In this document: piece after piece, positions 1 through 8,746 of the stretch
Numbering within the stretch: the first letter of the stretch is position 1
How the letters are laid out: every line of letters begins with the position of its first letter
Origin: DATKMP01 sp963790045
Lineage (GTDB): Bacteria; Bacteroidota; Ignavibacteria; UBA10030
Reading direction: 5' to 3'
Assembly: GCA_963790045.1 (NCBI GenBank)
Contig: CAWBMS010000013.1
Location: forward strand, 62,001-126,000
DNA: 64,000 nt
Translations under genes and position numbers: made by a program
The notes under the pieces: model-generated
The model's input: only the letters and a program-made list of their open reading frames with translations
Databases searched by the model: none
What the model was told of the DNA's origin: nothing

Positions 1-2
1 CT

Positions 3-770
3 GCGCCAACAAAACTCCGGCTTTCACTTCAAACAAAAAAACAATTGCACACGGATCAACAACAGGAAGTGAAGCAGCAGCTTCGTTCTTGCTTTCGGTT
101 GGATGAAGATTACACGGAATTCTTTCGCTATGTCAAACGCTTCCCGCAATACCGCTGGATCGCCAAGTTGCACACGGGCAGATTGCTCTGCTCGCCGTTC
201 GTGTTCGAAGATATTGTGAAGATGATCTGCACCACCAATTGCAGTTGGGCACTGACGGAAGTGATGGTGAATAATTTTACTCAATCGCTCGGCAAAAAGT
301 TCGATGGCGATCTCTACAGCTTCCCTTCGCCCGAAGCAATTGCCGGTACAACCGAAACATTCTTGCGCAAGAACATTCACGCCGGCTACCGCGCGCCCTT
401 TCTGCTGGAATTTTCCGAAAAGGTTGCTTCGCATAAACTCGATGTCGAATCGTGGCGCACAGCAGATTTATCAACGGAAGAAATGTACAAACAACTTCGT
501 TCCATTAAAGGCGTAGGAGAATATGCCGCAAGCAACTTGCTGCGATTGCTCGGACACTACGACCGATTGGGATTGGATTCGTGGACACGCGGGAAGTTTT
601 ATGAACTGCATCACAACGGCAGGAAGGTAAGCGACAAGACCATCGAAAAATATTATGCGACGTACAGGCAAGTGGCGCGGACTCATCTTCTGGTTAGAGA
701 TGACGAAGCACTGGCTGAACCAGAAGTTTCCGTTTTAAATGATTTCGATATTCCATTACTCTCGTTTTAA
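3..770 (+). CDS. HhH-GPD family DNA glycosylase, 5' end outside the window
   Basis: The reading frame is open from the left edge, so the N-terminus is missing; the first start-like codon inside (TTG at 45) has no reason to be the true start. The product resembles base-excision glycosylases of the AlkA/OGG superfamily, which remove damaged bases. A helix-hairpin-helix segment (IKGVGEYAASNLLRL) around residues 160-175 of the visible part is followed about 15 residues later by Asp in LGLDSW, the position of the family's catalytic Asp. The substrate cannot be told (3-methyladenine or 8-oxoguanine type). A hairpin with a T run follows the stop. Family assignment is fairly secure, specificity is not. 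Confidence 0.8.
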   Translation, partial: APTKLRLSLQTKKQLHTDQQQEVKQQLRSCFRLDEDYTEFFRYVKRFPQYRWIAKLHTGRLLCSPFVFEDIVKMICTTNCSWALTEVMVNNFTQSLGKKFDGDLYSFPSPEAIAGTTETFLRKNIHAGYRAPFLLEFSEKVASHKLDVESWRTADLSTEEMYKQLRSIKGVGEYAASNLLRLLGHYDRLGLDSWTRGKFYELHHNGRKVSDKTIEKYYATYRQVARTHLLVRDDEALAEPEVSVLNDFDIPLLSF

Positions 771-777
771 AAATCTC

Positions 778-842
778 AGATTGTGTGAAAACTTGAAAAA
801 ATACGGTAGTCGAGGACTTTAGTCCTCGTTTTTATTTTGGAC
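778..842. repeat. Half copy of dispersed palindromic element, terminator-like
   Basis: CGAGGACT (811-818) and AGTCCTCG (821-828) form a perfect 8-bp stem followed by TTTTT, so it can end transcription of the glycosylase gene. The surrounding 60 bases closely match the left half of the 131-bp nested palindrome at 28927-29057, including the TGTGT-like flank and the GGTAGTCGAGGAC block. The right half is missing here. Confidence 0.7.
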
Positions 843-887
843 TTCATTGCTCAACGGGAAGTTACCCAGAAGAGCGCAACAACAAGA

Positions 888-1238
888 CTATTTTTTGTCA
901 ATTTTTAAATAAGCGCCAAACAATTTATTGGATACTTCGGATTGTGCACCAAACCATTCTGTAAGGATTTTAATATGATCCAAGGTTTCGTTTCGTTGTT
1001 TCTCGTCAACGGTTTTTTCAAAACGACGCGCATATATTTGTAAAGAACTTCCTTTTGAATATAATTCTCCCAAATAATCTTTTATTTCGTCGCCAAACAA
1101 GAACTCATAATCTTTTGAGTTGTGTAGAAATTTTGTCAATATTTCATCAGAGAGATTCATAAAACCTGCGACTCTAATTGAAGAGATATAATCTTTTACT
1201 GAGAGAAAGACAGAATAACGTTTTTCATATAAATCGAG
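888..1238 (-). pseudogene. N-terminally truncated hypothetical membrane-associated protein
   Basis: An ATG at 1160 would give 90 residues, but the frame stays open upstream to a stop at 1239-1241 and encodes YEKRYSVFLSVKDYISS, which looks like the start of the soluble part of a common small family having an N-terminal membrane helix followed by a YEKR...V motif. No start codon or membrane helix remains upstream, and degenerate 21-bp repeat sequence begins just beyond. I read it as a gene whose 5' end was lost. The family resemblance is from memory and moderate; a genuine 90-residue protein from 1160 is the alternative. No function is known. Confidence 0.45.
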
Positions 1239-1349
1239 TCACCAGCGTAACTTCCATTTCGCCATTTCCCATATACATTTCCCCAAAAAGCGGCGGATAC
1301 GGCATTTATGCACCATTTTGGCATTCTCCGTTAAATATATTGGTTTTTT

Positions 1350-1699
1350 CTGGGTATTTATTCAGTCCGGCGGTCTATTTATGTCGTCCGTTGATATATA
1401 AATACCATCCGGCAGTGTTTAAATACGCTTCAAAAGCGCATTTATTCCTTTCGGATGAATAAAAATACCTTTCGGGAGAGTAAAAATACGTTTCGTTAGA
1501 GCATTTATTCCATTCGGCAGGGTATTTCTGTCGTCCGGCGTGGCATTTCACTCGTTCGGAAGAGCATTCCACTCGTCCGTTAGTCGATTTCAGTCATCCG
1601 GCGAAGCATTTCTCTCGTCCGTTAGTCCATTTCAATCGTCCGGCGGAGCATTCCACTCGTTCGCAAGAGCATTTGAATCGTCCGTAGGGACATTTTAAC
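1350..1699. repeat. 21-bp tandem repeat tract, about 16 degenerate copies
   Basis: A CGG/CGT/CGC landmark recurs every 21 bases at 1368, 1389, 1410, 1431, 1452, 1473, 1494, 1515, 1536, 1557, 1578, 1599, 1620, 1641, 1662 and 1683. A typical unit is GCATTTCACTCGTCCGGCGG plus one base. Earlier, less regular copies reach back to about 1250. Because 21 is seven codons, several frames show heptapeptide periodicity, but each frame has stops, so it is probably not translated. The IS element lies directly against the right end. Confidence 0.85.
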
Positions 1700-1774
1700 T
1701 GTCTCGTCCTGAAAAAAGTTGACAGGTAAAATAGTGATTTATAAGTATTGGTTCATTATGATTGTTTCGTAATT

Positions 1775-2626
1775 TCATGCAGCGTATTTCATTTCAGGCG
1801 TCAGGAAGTTTAAACTCAGATGTGGCCGTTGGGTGTTATAGGTCTCTATGGCTTCCTTCACGGCTTGCTGGACAAAAGGCATATCTGTAAATATTCCATC
1901 CAACAAAAACTCTGTCTTCAAAATTCCGTTCACACGTTCGGCAATGGCATTCTCATACGGATTGCCACACTCACCCATACTGATTTGTATCTGATGCTTC
2001 TGTAACAACGAGATATAGGCATCACTGCAATATTGAATGCCGCGATCCGAATGATGAATCAATCCTGCCGAAGCAGGAACACCGGATAATGCCATCTTCA
2101 TCGCGCGTAACGCACCTTCTAACGATAAACTCCGGCTCACATCATAGCCAACGATCTTGCGAGAATACACATCGGTGACCAAGGCAAGATAACAGAACCC
2201 TTCTCGCAACCGCAGATAGGTGATATTCGAGACAAAGACTTGATTGGGCCGGTCAATATCCAGTTCCCGTATTAAATTCTTATACACACGAAAACGATGA
2301 TGAGCGTTGGTGGTGAGAGCATACTTTTTCTTCCGTCTCACCAATAAGCCCTCGTTGCGCAGGATGTCAAAGAATTTATCCCGTCCGATGGACATTCCTT
2401 CAAGTGCGTGGATGCGTTCAGCTAACTTCCAATACAGCTTCTTCCCGCCAAGCTTCGGCATCCAGCGGCGTTGCTCTTGAACCATCTGCACAATGCAATG
2501 GGTCGAGACCTCTTGCCGGATCTTCACGGCACGCTGCTGATACACCGCCTGACGGCTGATCCCAAACAATGCACACACCTGACTCATCCTATAATCTCCT
2601 TCGTGATACGCTCGTCGCTGGAACAT
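1775..2626 (-). CDS. IS3-family transposase OrfB, catalytic Asp replaced
   Basis: This is the DDE integrase half of the transposase, made as the OrfAB fusion by -1 frameshifting; in this frame the codons from about 2653 (KKDRYRIIER) run into the ATG at 2626. It has an HTH_21-like N-terminal region and an rve integrase core. Second and third catalytic residues are visible in HHSDRGIQY and ENAIAERVNG. The first, normally in a W/F-V-S/T-D-I-T-Y motif, reads VFVSNITYL: Asn (AAT) instead of Asp (GAT), one base change. This copy is therefore probably unable to transpose by itself. Family identity is certain; loss of activity is inferred. Confidence 0.9.
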   Translation of the reverse strand: MFQRRAYHEGDYRMSQVCALFGISRQAVYQQRAVKIRQEVSTHCIVQMVQEQRRWMPKLGGKKLYWKLAERIHALEGMSIGRDKFFDILRNEGLLVRRKKKYALTTNAHHRFRVYKNLIRELDIDRPNQVFVSNITYLRLREGFCYLALVTDVYSRKIVGYDVSRSLSLEGALRAMKMALSGVPASAGLIHHSDRGIQYCSDAYISLLQKHQIQISMGECGNPYENAIAERVNGILKTEFLLDGIFTDMPFVQQAVKEAIETYNTQRPHLSLNFLTPEMKYAA

Positions 2627-2991
2627 ACGTTCGATGATCCGGTATCGGTCTTTTTTTTATCGCCGCTTCCGTATTTTTCTTCCAGCACCTCCACGGTTGT
2701 TTCCAACGCGATGATCTTGAGATGGGCTTGGGCTAAGGCCGATTCTAATGCTTTCTTTTCCTTCTCTAACGCTTTCAGTCTATCTTGTTCGTCTTTCATT
2801 TCTATCCGCACAACGCGGTTTAACAGGTGGTGCTTGCCAAGCTCTTCGATCCATCGTCGGATCGTCATTGTTCCATGAATATCGTAAAGCTTTCGTGCTC
2901 CTTCAATGCCTATCTGACCACTTTCTATTTCCTCCACTACTTTCCGCTTAAAAGCAGTGCTATAGCGATAGCACATCCGTTTCTGTTCCAT
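2584..2991 (-). CDS. IS3-family OrfA, DNA-binding subunit
   Basis: OrfA has 135 residues: an N-terminal helix-turn-helix (about 8-50, including YSTAFKRKVVEEIESG and IRRWIEELG) that binds the element's ends, and a leucine-zipper-like coiled coil (about 68-103) for oligomerisation. It overlaps orfB by 43 bases in the -1 relationship typical of the family. The last residues of the unshifted frame, after GSGDKKK, are probably only the tail of the regulatory OrfA product. The start at 2991 lies just inside the right terminal repeat. Confidence 0.88.
   Translation of the reverse strand: MEQKRMCYRYSTAFKRKVVEEIESGQIGIEGARKLYDIHGTMTIRRWIEELGKHHLLNRVVRIEMKDEQDRLKALEKEKKALESALAQAHLKIIALETTVEVLEEKYGSGDKKKTDTGSSNVCSSDERITKEIIG
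2649..2658 (-). promoter_or_regulatory. Programmed -1 frameshift site of IS3 orfA/orfB
   Basis: On the minus strand eight A are followed by G. OrfA reads AAA AAA AAG here. Slipping back one base gives AAA AAA GAC and enters the open orfB frame, which has a stop just upstream (2657-2659), so fusion requires slippage at this run. A6G is the classic IS3 slippery heptamer. Confidence 0.8.
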
Positions 2992-3128
2992 TGGTTGACT
3001 CCGTTCTTGTCAACCTATAGCAGGACAAGACAAACTGCTTTGATCCTCGCTCCCCGTGTCCTTTTACTCGACTTTTTCGTAGCGAGCAAGCTCAGGACAA
3101 GCATCGGATTGGAATGACGAATTCCTTT

Positions 3129-3836
3129 TTACTCTTCTTCAACAGCACCACGGACGGCGCCGCCGATCAGAAGAACATATTCGCCTCGCGGTTGTTTCGA
3201 TTTAATTTCGGTTAAAACGGATTCTGTTGTTCCGCGCAAAATTTCTTCGAACTTCTTCGTCAATTCCCTCGCAATAACTACCTGACGGTTGCCGAGATAT
3301 GTTTGAATATCTTCCAGCGTACGGATAATGCGGTGCGGCGATTCGTAAATCACGATTGTTCGCTGTTCTGTTTTCAACGATTCAAATTTTGTCTTTCTTC
3401 CTTTTTTCAAAGGAAGAAATCCTTCAAACACAAAACGGTCGGTCGGTAAACCGCTGACAACCAATGCAGAAAGTACCGCGCTTGCTCCAGGAATGGGTAT
3501 AATCGGAATATTGTTCTCTAACGCTTGCCGAACAATATGAAATGCTGGATCGGAAATTCCCGGCGTACCGGCATCGGAAACAACGGCAATGGATTGGCCG
3601 GCAAGTAATTTTTCAATGAGTTGTGGTGCACGCACCTGTTCATTGTAACTGTAATAACTGATCATCGGCTTGATGATATTGTAATGATCCAGAAGAATTT
3701 TTGTCGTGCGCGTATCTTCTGCAGCAATCAAATCTACAGATGATAATACTTTCACTGCACGATAAGTAATATCTTCCAAATTGCCGATAGGTGTTGCAAC
3801 AAGGTACAGCGTTCCCGCTTGTATTGATTCGCTCAT
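3129..3836 (-). CDS. rsmI: 16S rRNA (cytidine1402-2'-O)-methyltransferase RsmI
   Basis: RsmI 2'-O-methylates C1402 in the ribosomal P site using S-adenosylmethionine. The 235 residues match the family (tetrapyrrole-methylase fold): GTLYLVATPIGNLEDIT near the N-terminus, the AAEDTRTTK motif at about 39-47, VSDAGTPGISDPA in the middle, and a C-terminal region ending QPRGEYVLLIGG. Length is slightly short of the usual 270-290, mainly at the C-terminus. The stop of nadE lies 7 bases upstream, so the two are co-transcribed. Confidence 0.93.
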   Translation of the reverse strand: MSESIQAGTLYLVATPIGNLEDITYRAVKVLSSVDLIAAEDTRTTKILLDHYNIIKPMISYYSYNEQVRAPQLIEKLLAGQSIAVVSDAGTPGISDPAFHIVRQALENNIPIIPIPGASAVLSALVVSGLPTDRFVFEGFLPLKKGRKTKFESLKTEQRTIVIYESPHRIIRTLEDIQTYLGNRQVVIARELTKKFEEILRGTTESVLTEIKSKQPRGEYVLLIGGAVRGAVEEE

Positions 3837-3842
3837 ACTTGA

Positions 3843-4688
3843 TTAGATTCCCCAATCACGCACATAGCGGAAATCAACATTCACGGTGCGGTACGAAACT
3901 TTCGCAATTACCGGCGGGCGGCGCTTGAATTGATTGCGTTGGATCATTCCATGCACTTTTTTGATGAGTGTTAAATCGAATCCTTGCTTGAGCAATTCTT
4001 CATCCGGCTGGCGTTCATCGATCATTTCGTACAACAGTGCATCTAACTTTGCGTACGTAATGCCCATTTCCGTTTCGTCGGTCTGCCCTTCCCACAAATC
4101 TGCTGAAGGAGGTTTATCGATAATCGACTTTGGAACCTCTAATGCTTCTGCGATCTGCCAGATTTGTGATTTGTACAGATCGCCAATGGGATTGATTGCC
4201 GAAGCAAGATCGCCATGCTGCGTTCCGTAGCCGACAAGAATTTCGGTTTTGTTGCTCGTGCCGATCACTAATGCACGTTCGCGCGCAGAAAGATCATACA
4301 ACACCACCATTCTCATCCGCGCCATCACATTGCCGCGGCGCAGAGAATCGGTGATTTTATTTTCGTCGCAGTATGCATCCACCATTTTGGTAATCTCTAC
4401 AACTTCAGAACGAATGCCGAATTTTTCAATCAAAAGCTTTGCATCGGTCAAGCTGTTGGCGCTGCTGGTACGGTACGGCATCATCACGGCAAGAACATTT
4501 TCGTTGCCGAGTGCTTTCGCTGCAAGCGCCGCCGACACCGCGGAATCTACGCCGCCGGAAACACCGATGACCGCTTTTGTAAATCCAGCCGCTGTAGTTT
4601 CATCGTGAATAAATCGTACCAGCAAATCGCGCACAAGATCTGCGTTCACTTTTAAGTCTGCTCTATTCGTTCGTCGAGATGTTTCCAT
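3843..4688 (-). CDS. nadE: NH3-dependent NAD+ synthetase
   Basis: NadE converts deamido-NAD to NAD with ATP and ammonia, the last step of NAD synthesis. The PP-loop SGGVDSA is at residues 44-50, and conserved GTSNKTEILVGYGTQHGD and KPPSADLWEGQTDE follow. At 281 residues it is the short form without a nitrilase glutaminase domain, so it depends on free ammonia. It lies just upstream of rsmI. The start at 4688 is supported by length; hairpin repeats separate it from purB. Confidence 0.93.
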   Translation of the reverse strand: METSRRTNRADLKVNADLVRDLLVRFIHDETTAAGFTKAVIGVSGGVDSAVSAALAAKALGNENVLAVMMPYRTSSANSLTDAKLLIEKFGIRSEVVEITKMVDAYCDENKITDSLRRGNVMARMRMVVLYDLSARERALVIGTSNKTEILVGYGTQHGDLASAINPIGDLYKSQIWQIAEALEVPKSIIDKPPSADLWEGQTDETEMGITYAKLDALLYEMIDERQPDEELLKQGFDLTLIKKVHGMIQRNQFKRRPPVIAKVSYRTVNVDFRYVRDWGI

Positions 4689-4702
4689 ATATTCTTTTTA
4701 AA

Positions 4703-4788
4703 GTCTCGAAAAGAGACAAAGTCATCCTGAGCCTGTCGAAGGATGACGATGCACACAAGGGTCAGTCTTCGACAAGCTCAGACTGACC
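4703..4788. repeat. Three dispersed hairpins between purB and nadE
   Basis: GTCTC/GAGAC (4703-4717), GTCATCCT/AGGATGAC (4721-4747) and GGTCAGTC/GACTGACC (4760-4788). The last two enclose CTGTCGA- or TTCGACAAGCTCA-type loops, the core of a hairpin family found at several other places in this window. They may act as terminators or mRNA stabilisers. Confidence 0.7.
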
Positions 4789-4798
4789 GAATTTTGTA

Positions 4799-6094
4799 TT
4801 ATTCCAGCCCGACGCGCCCGAACATATAATCCAGATGTTTCAAACTGCGTTTGGCATCAAACAATTCATCTAACTCTGCTGCTGTAAGATGCTTCATCAC
4901 ATCGTCACTTGCAAGCAGTAATTCTTTAAATTCTTTTCCATCGCGCCACACTTTCATCGCCTGTTCCTGCACCATCCGGTACGCATCTTCACGCTTCATT
5001 CCTTTTTTCGTCAGCGCCAGCAGCACTTCCTGTGAAAAGATCAATCCGTGCGTTAAATTCAGATTGCGCTGCATGTGTTCGGGATAGACAAGGAGATTGT
5101 CGATGATTCTTGTCATATCGGCAAGGATAAAATCGAGAAGGATGCAGCTATCGGGAATAATGACACGCTCAACAGATGAATGCGAAATATCACGTTCGTG
5201 CCAGAGAGCAACGTTTTCCATTGCCGCAAGTGCGTTGGAGCGAAGCACTCGAGAAAGTCCTGCGATGCGTTCACAAATAATAGGATTGCGTTTATGCGGC
5301 ATTGCCGATGAACCTTTTTGCCCTTTGGAAAAATATTCTTCCGCTTCCAGCACTTCGGTTTTTTGGAGATGCCGGATTTCTGTTGCAAACTTTTCCAACG
5401 AACAGCCGATAATGGCAAGCGTGGTCATGAATTCGGCATGGCGGTCACGCTGTAAGATTTGTGTAGAAATCGGTGCGGGCTGCAATCCCATTTTCTCGCA
5501 AACATAACGTTCCACGAACGGATCAAGATGCTGAAACGTACCGACAGCGCCGGAAATCTTTCCTGAGGAAATTGTTTTCTTTGCTGCTGTTAATCGCTCG
5601 ATGTTGCGGCAAATCTCTGCATACCACAACGCAAGTTTCAATCCGAAAGTAATCGGCTCTGCGTGAATGCCATGCGATCTGCCGATCATGACCGTGTGCT
5701 TGAATTCTTTCGCGCGGCGTCCCAGCACCGCTTTCAACTCTTCCAAATCTTTTAACAGAATTTCCGCAGACTGTTTCATCTGCACGGCAAGCGAAGTGTC
5801 GAGCACATCAGAAGAAGTCATGCCCAGATGAATATAGCGCGATTCCGGACCGACGTATTCGCCGACATTCGTTAAGAACGCAATCACATCGTGTTTCACT
5901 TCTTGTTCGATTTCAAGAATACGATCAACCTTGAAGTTGGCTTTTTCTCGAATCACCTTCACAGCATCTTTCGGTACCACGCCAAGTTCCGCTTGCGCTT
6001 CGCACGCGAGCGTTTCAATTTCTAACCAGATGCGGAATTTGTTTTCGTCTTCCCATATTTTTCCCATTGCGGGGCGCGTATAGCGGTCAATCAT
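4799..6094 (-). CDS. purB: Adenylosuccinate lyase
   Basis: PurB cleaves SAICAR and adenylosuccinate in purine synthesis, releasing fumarate. The 431-residue length is typical. The fumarase/aspartase signature GSSAMPHKRNPI at about residues 262-273 includes the flexible catalytic loop; TSSDVLDTS and IGRSHGIHAEP carry the other conserved catalytic-site residues. The ATG at 6094 overlaps the stop of the HtrA gene (6091), so translation is probably coupled. Identification is secure. Confidence 0.96.
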   Translation of the reverse strand: MIDRYTRPAMGKIWEDENKFRIWLEIETLACEAQAELGVVPKDAVKVIREKANFKVDRILEIEQEVKHDVIAFLTNVGEYVGPESRYIHLGMTSSDVLDTSLAVQMKQSAEILLKDLEELKAVLGRRAKEFKHTVMIGRSHGIHAEPITFGLKLALWYAEICRNIERLTAAKKTISSGKISGAVGTFQHLDPFVERYVCEKMGLQPAPISTQILQRDRHAEFMTTLAIIGCSLEKFATEIRHLQKTEVLEAEEYFSKGQKGSSAMPHKRNPIICERIAGLSRVLRSNALAAMENVALWHERDISHSSVERVIIPDSCILLDFILADMTRIIDNLLVYPEHMQRNLNLTHGLIFSQEVLLALTKKGMKREDAYRMVQEQAMKVWRDGKEFKELLLASDDVMKHLTAAELDELFDAKRSLKHLDYMFGRVGLE

Positions 6095-7320
6095 TCGTTC
6101 TTTTCTCCGGGCGCTCGTTCGAGCACAAGTTGTAATTCAAGATTTTTTCGTTCACGGTAGATGGTGAGGTTCAACGTATCGCCGGGACTCATATCCACCA
6201 TCATAGCCAGCACATCTTCACCCGACTTAATCTTTTCTCCATTCACTTTCAAAATCACATCGCCCACGCGCAAGCCAGCTTTTTCTGCGGGGCCTTTTGC
6301 CGCCATCTCACTTACGATAATTCCTTCCGGCTGTTTCATACCGAGATATTTTGCAATGCGCCCATCGACAATCTGCCAATCGAATCCCGCCGTTAAACTG
6401 CGTGCGACTTTGCCTTTGTTCTTTAATTGCGCAACAACCTTTTTCACTTTGTTCACGGGAATAGCAAACCCGTAACCGATGTACGTTGTCGTTTGACCGT
6501 TCGTATAAATAAGCGTGTTCATGCCAATGACATCGCCATCGCTGTTCACCAACGGGCCGCCGCTGTTGCCCCCGTTGATCGCTGCATCGGTTTCCAACAT
6601 ATCACGATAGTAGCGATTTTCAATTTGACCGAGCTTCATTCCTGTCGAACTGATGACACCGACGGTTACCGTCGGCTTGTCGTTGATCTCGAATAATCCG
6701 AACGGATTGCCGAGCGCAATCGCCCACTCGCCGATCATCACATTATCGGAATTGCCGAATGTAACGAACGGTAAATTTTCGCCATCAACTTTTAATAAAC
6801 AAATATCTGTTGCCGCATCGGTGCCGATGAGTTTTGCTTTCATCTGCTTCCCGCCCGTGAGTGTTACGGTGATTTCTGTGGCATTACCGGCAACATGGTC
6901 GTTCGTAACAATGTACCCGTCGGGAGAAATGATGAAGCCGGAGCCGAGTTCTTTCACTTCCTGCTTCATCGTACGGTCGCCAAAAAATTGCCGGAAGAAC
7001 GGATCATCGAAAAATTGTCCGAACGGGTCGCTGTACCGCACCTGCTGTACAGCTGTTACATTGATGCCGACCACCGCAGAGCTTACTTTCGCGACCGCTT
7101 GCGTGATAGCATTTTTCCGTGTGCTTGCAACGTCATCCGTTTGTGTGGACGATTTTTCCTGTGTCGTCACTGCTTGCGGAAATGATTTTTCAAACAACGG
7201 CTCTGCTGCGCTCGCAGATTTTACACCGTTGGATTTTATCGCATAACCGACACCGAATCCGATCAACAGCGAAATTATCAGTATCACAAAAAAGCGAATG
7301 TAGGGATTGTTCATAATCAA
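6091..7320 (-). CDS. HtrA/Deg-family periplasmic serine protease, one PDZ domain
   Basis: This is an envelope quality-control protease of the DegS/DegQ type. A membrane anchor or uncleaved signal lies at residues 10-27 (FFVILIISLLIGFGVGYAI). The trypsin-like domain has catalytic His142 (NDHVAG), Asp172 (TDICLLKVD) and Ser253 (NGGNSGGPL). One PDZ domain follows at about 300-395. With a single PDZ and an anchor it resembles DegS or bacterial HhoA-like proteins more than two-PDZ DegP, so no gene symbol is given. It overlaps purB by 4 bases and follows plsY by 12 bases, suggesting one operon. Confidence 0.93.
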   Translation of the reverse strand: MIMNNPYIRFFVILIISLLIGFGVGYAIKSNGVKSASAAEPLFEKSFPQAVTTQEKSSTQTDDVASTRKNAITQAVAKVSSAVVGINVTAVQQVRYSDPFGQFFDDPFFRQFFGDRTMKQEVKELGSGFIISPDGYIVTNDHVAGNATEITVTLTGGKQMKAKLIGTDAATDICLLKVDGENLPFVTFGNSDNVMIGEWAIALGNPFGLFEINDKPTVTVGVISSTGMKLGQIENRYYRDMLETDAAINGGNSGGPLVNSDGDVIGMNTLIYTNGQTTTYIGYGFAIPVNKVKKVVAQLKNKGKVARSLTAGFDWQIVDGRIAKYLGMKQPEGIIVSEMAAKGPAEKAGLRVGDVILKVNGEKIKSGEDVLAMMVDMSPGDTLNLTIYRERKNLELQLVLERAPGEKNE

Positions 7321-7332
7321 CCTCTCATAAAT

Positions 7333-7956
7333 TTATACTTTAACATCGTTTCGTTCCTTCGTCAATTCTTTTGTCACTTCCAAGTGACTTAATAAAAGAA
7401 TTCCACTTAGTATAAACGAAAACAACCGGTAATCGGTTGCACTCGCCGCATGTATCATTCCAATATCTATCCATCCTGCCGGAACAACAAGCAGCACAAG
7501 CGGAGCAACCAAAATTGCTATAAGGTTCGCTTTCAAAATATCGTGCATACTTTTAAACGATATAAACCACGTGATGCACCATACGATCATATAACTGATG
7601 CCGATGGCGCACACACCGCCTGCCGCCGGAGCAAGCCCGCGGCCGCCGCGAAACTTAAGCCACGCGGAATAATCGTGTCCGAGCAACACGCCGAAGAGTG
7701 CCGTTGCTTGCAGCCAGAATTCTGCGCCCAACATTTGCCCGGCAGCGTACGCAACAGCAAATCCTTTTAAGCCATCTAACAAACCGACCAGAATACCGAG
7801 ACGTTTGGATTGCGTTACAGCAAACGCATTATACGCGCCGGCGTTGCCGCTGCCATTCGTGCGCACATCTTTTCCCGATGCGAACCGCACAATGAGATAC
7901 GCTGTTGGAATTGCGCCGACAACATAGCCGCACAGCAAATAATAGAAGAACGACAC
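7333..7956 (-). CDS. plsY: Glycerol-3-phosphate acyltransferase PlsY family
   Basis: PlsY is an inner-membrane enzyme that transfers the acyl group of acyl-phosphate to glycerol-3-phosphate, starting phospholipid synthesis. The family motifs are visible: GSGNAGAYN at residues 35-43 and GHDYSAWLKFRGGRGLA at about 93-109. Hydrophobic helices fill the rest of the 207 residues. Some positions differ from the common GATN and GKG forms, so it is a diverged member. It is the first gene of the run plsY-htrA-purB. Confidence 0.87.
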   Translation of the reverse strand: MSFFYYLLCGYVVGAIPTAYLIVRFASGKDVRTNGSGNAGAYNAFAVTQSKRLGILVGLLDGLKGFAVAYAAGQMLGAEFWLQATALFGVLLGHDYSAWLKFRGGRGLAPAAGGVCAIGISYMIVWCITWFISFKSMHDILKANLIAILVAPLVLLVVPAGWIDIGMIHAASATDYRLFSFILSGILLLSHLEVTKELTKERNDVKV

Positions 7957-8138
7957 GCCGATAGATTACCTGACGTTGTTGATAGCATCTCTTTTATTAA
8001 AATTACGGAAAACAGTAAGGGAAAGCAAGGAAGCTGATGAACGATAAATTGTGAAGATCATTATTTGCAGACGATGTCACGCGACATTGACTGTCAGCCA
8101 TAAGGAAACCATACCAACAAGGGCAAACAGATTTATTT

Positions 8139-8726
8139 TTATGATCCCTTAATCATCGCAGTTAGCCCGCCGCGAATCATCATAATAGCAATTGCCGCCA
8201 TGAACAATGCCGCTACTTTTGCGACCGCTTTGGAACCGGCTTCGCCCATCAGACGTAATAAATGCGTGGAGTAACGAAATACTAACCACACGATAAACAA
8301 GTTTGAAAGCAGCGCAAGAATTGCCGCAAAATATCCGTACTGATCGACAATGATGACAATCATTGTCAGCGCAGCAGGGCCAATGATCAGCGGAATACCG
8401 ATGGGAACAACACCGACTGTTTGAGACGGCGCACGATGTTCATCCGAAGGAGTAATCAAATCCACAACAGCAATCACCAGCAGCACAACGCCGCCGCCGA
8501 CACGGAAATCATTTTCTGTAATACCGAGATAATTGAAAATCATTTTACCGCCGAACAAAAAGATGATCGATACAATCATTGCAGTCATCGATGCATCGGT
8601 CGTTAATTTGTTCCGCGCATTTTGATCCATCGATTGCGTCAACGACAGGTAGAGAGGAATCAATCCCACGACGTCGATAGCAACAAACAACGGAATGAAT
8701 GAGAGAAAAAATACTTTGACATCCAT
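8139..8726 (-). CDS. MarC family integral membrane protein
   Basis: The 195-residue protein has about six hydrophobic helices and the family's opening pattern FIPLFVAIDVVGLIPLYLSLT, with FRVGGGVVLLVIAVVDLI and PIGIPLIIGPAALTMIVI following. MarC proteins lie in the inner membrane; their transport role is not established, and the early link with multiple antibiotic resistance was not upheld. It follows the small gene at 8747-9013 by 20 bases. Confidence 0.88.
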   Translation of the reverse strand: MDVKVFFLSFIPLFVAIDVVGLIPLYLSLTQSMDQNARNKLTTDASMTAMIVSIIFLFGGKMIFNYLGITENDFRVGGGVVLLVIAVVDLITPSDEHRAPSQTVGVVPIGIPLIIGPAALTMIVIIVDQYGYFAAILALLSNLFIVWLVFRYSTHLLRLMGEAGSKAVAKVAALFMAAIAIMMIRGGLTAMIKGS

Positions 8727-8746
8727 AATAGAATCCTTGGGATCGC

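Larger units (their letters stand above)
1700..3032 (-). mobile_element. Complete IS3-family insertion sequence
   Basis: The 1333-bp element has imperfect terminal inverted repeats: TGTCTCGTCCTG at 1700 and TGTCTTGTCCTG reading inward from 3032, with similarity continuing to GTTGACA. It is flanked on both sides by AAC (1697-1699 and 3033-3035), a 3-bp target duplication as expected for IS3 elements. It carries orfA and orfB on the minus strand with an A8G shift site between them. The intact ends and duplication suggest fairly recent insertion, but orfB lacks one catalytic Asp. Confidence 0.92.

Noticed and set aside
1178..1572. Small proteins encoded by the repeat tract on either strand
   Set aside because: The frames show heptapeptide periodicity only because the repeat is 21 bases; each is stopped within the tract and lacks a ribosome-binding site.
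1350..1699. CRISPR array
   Set aside because: The 21-base units follow each other without unique spacers, units are strongly degenerate and no cas genes are present.
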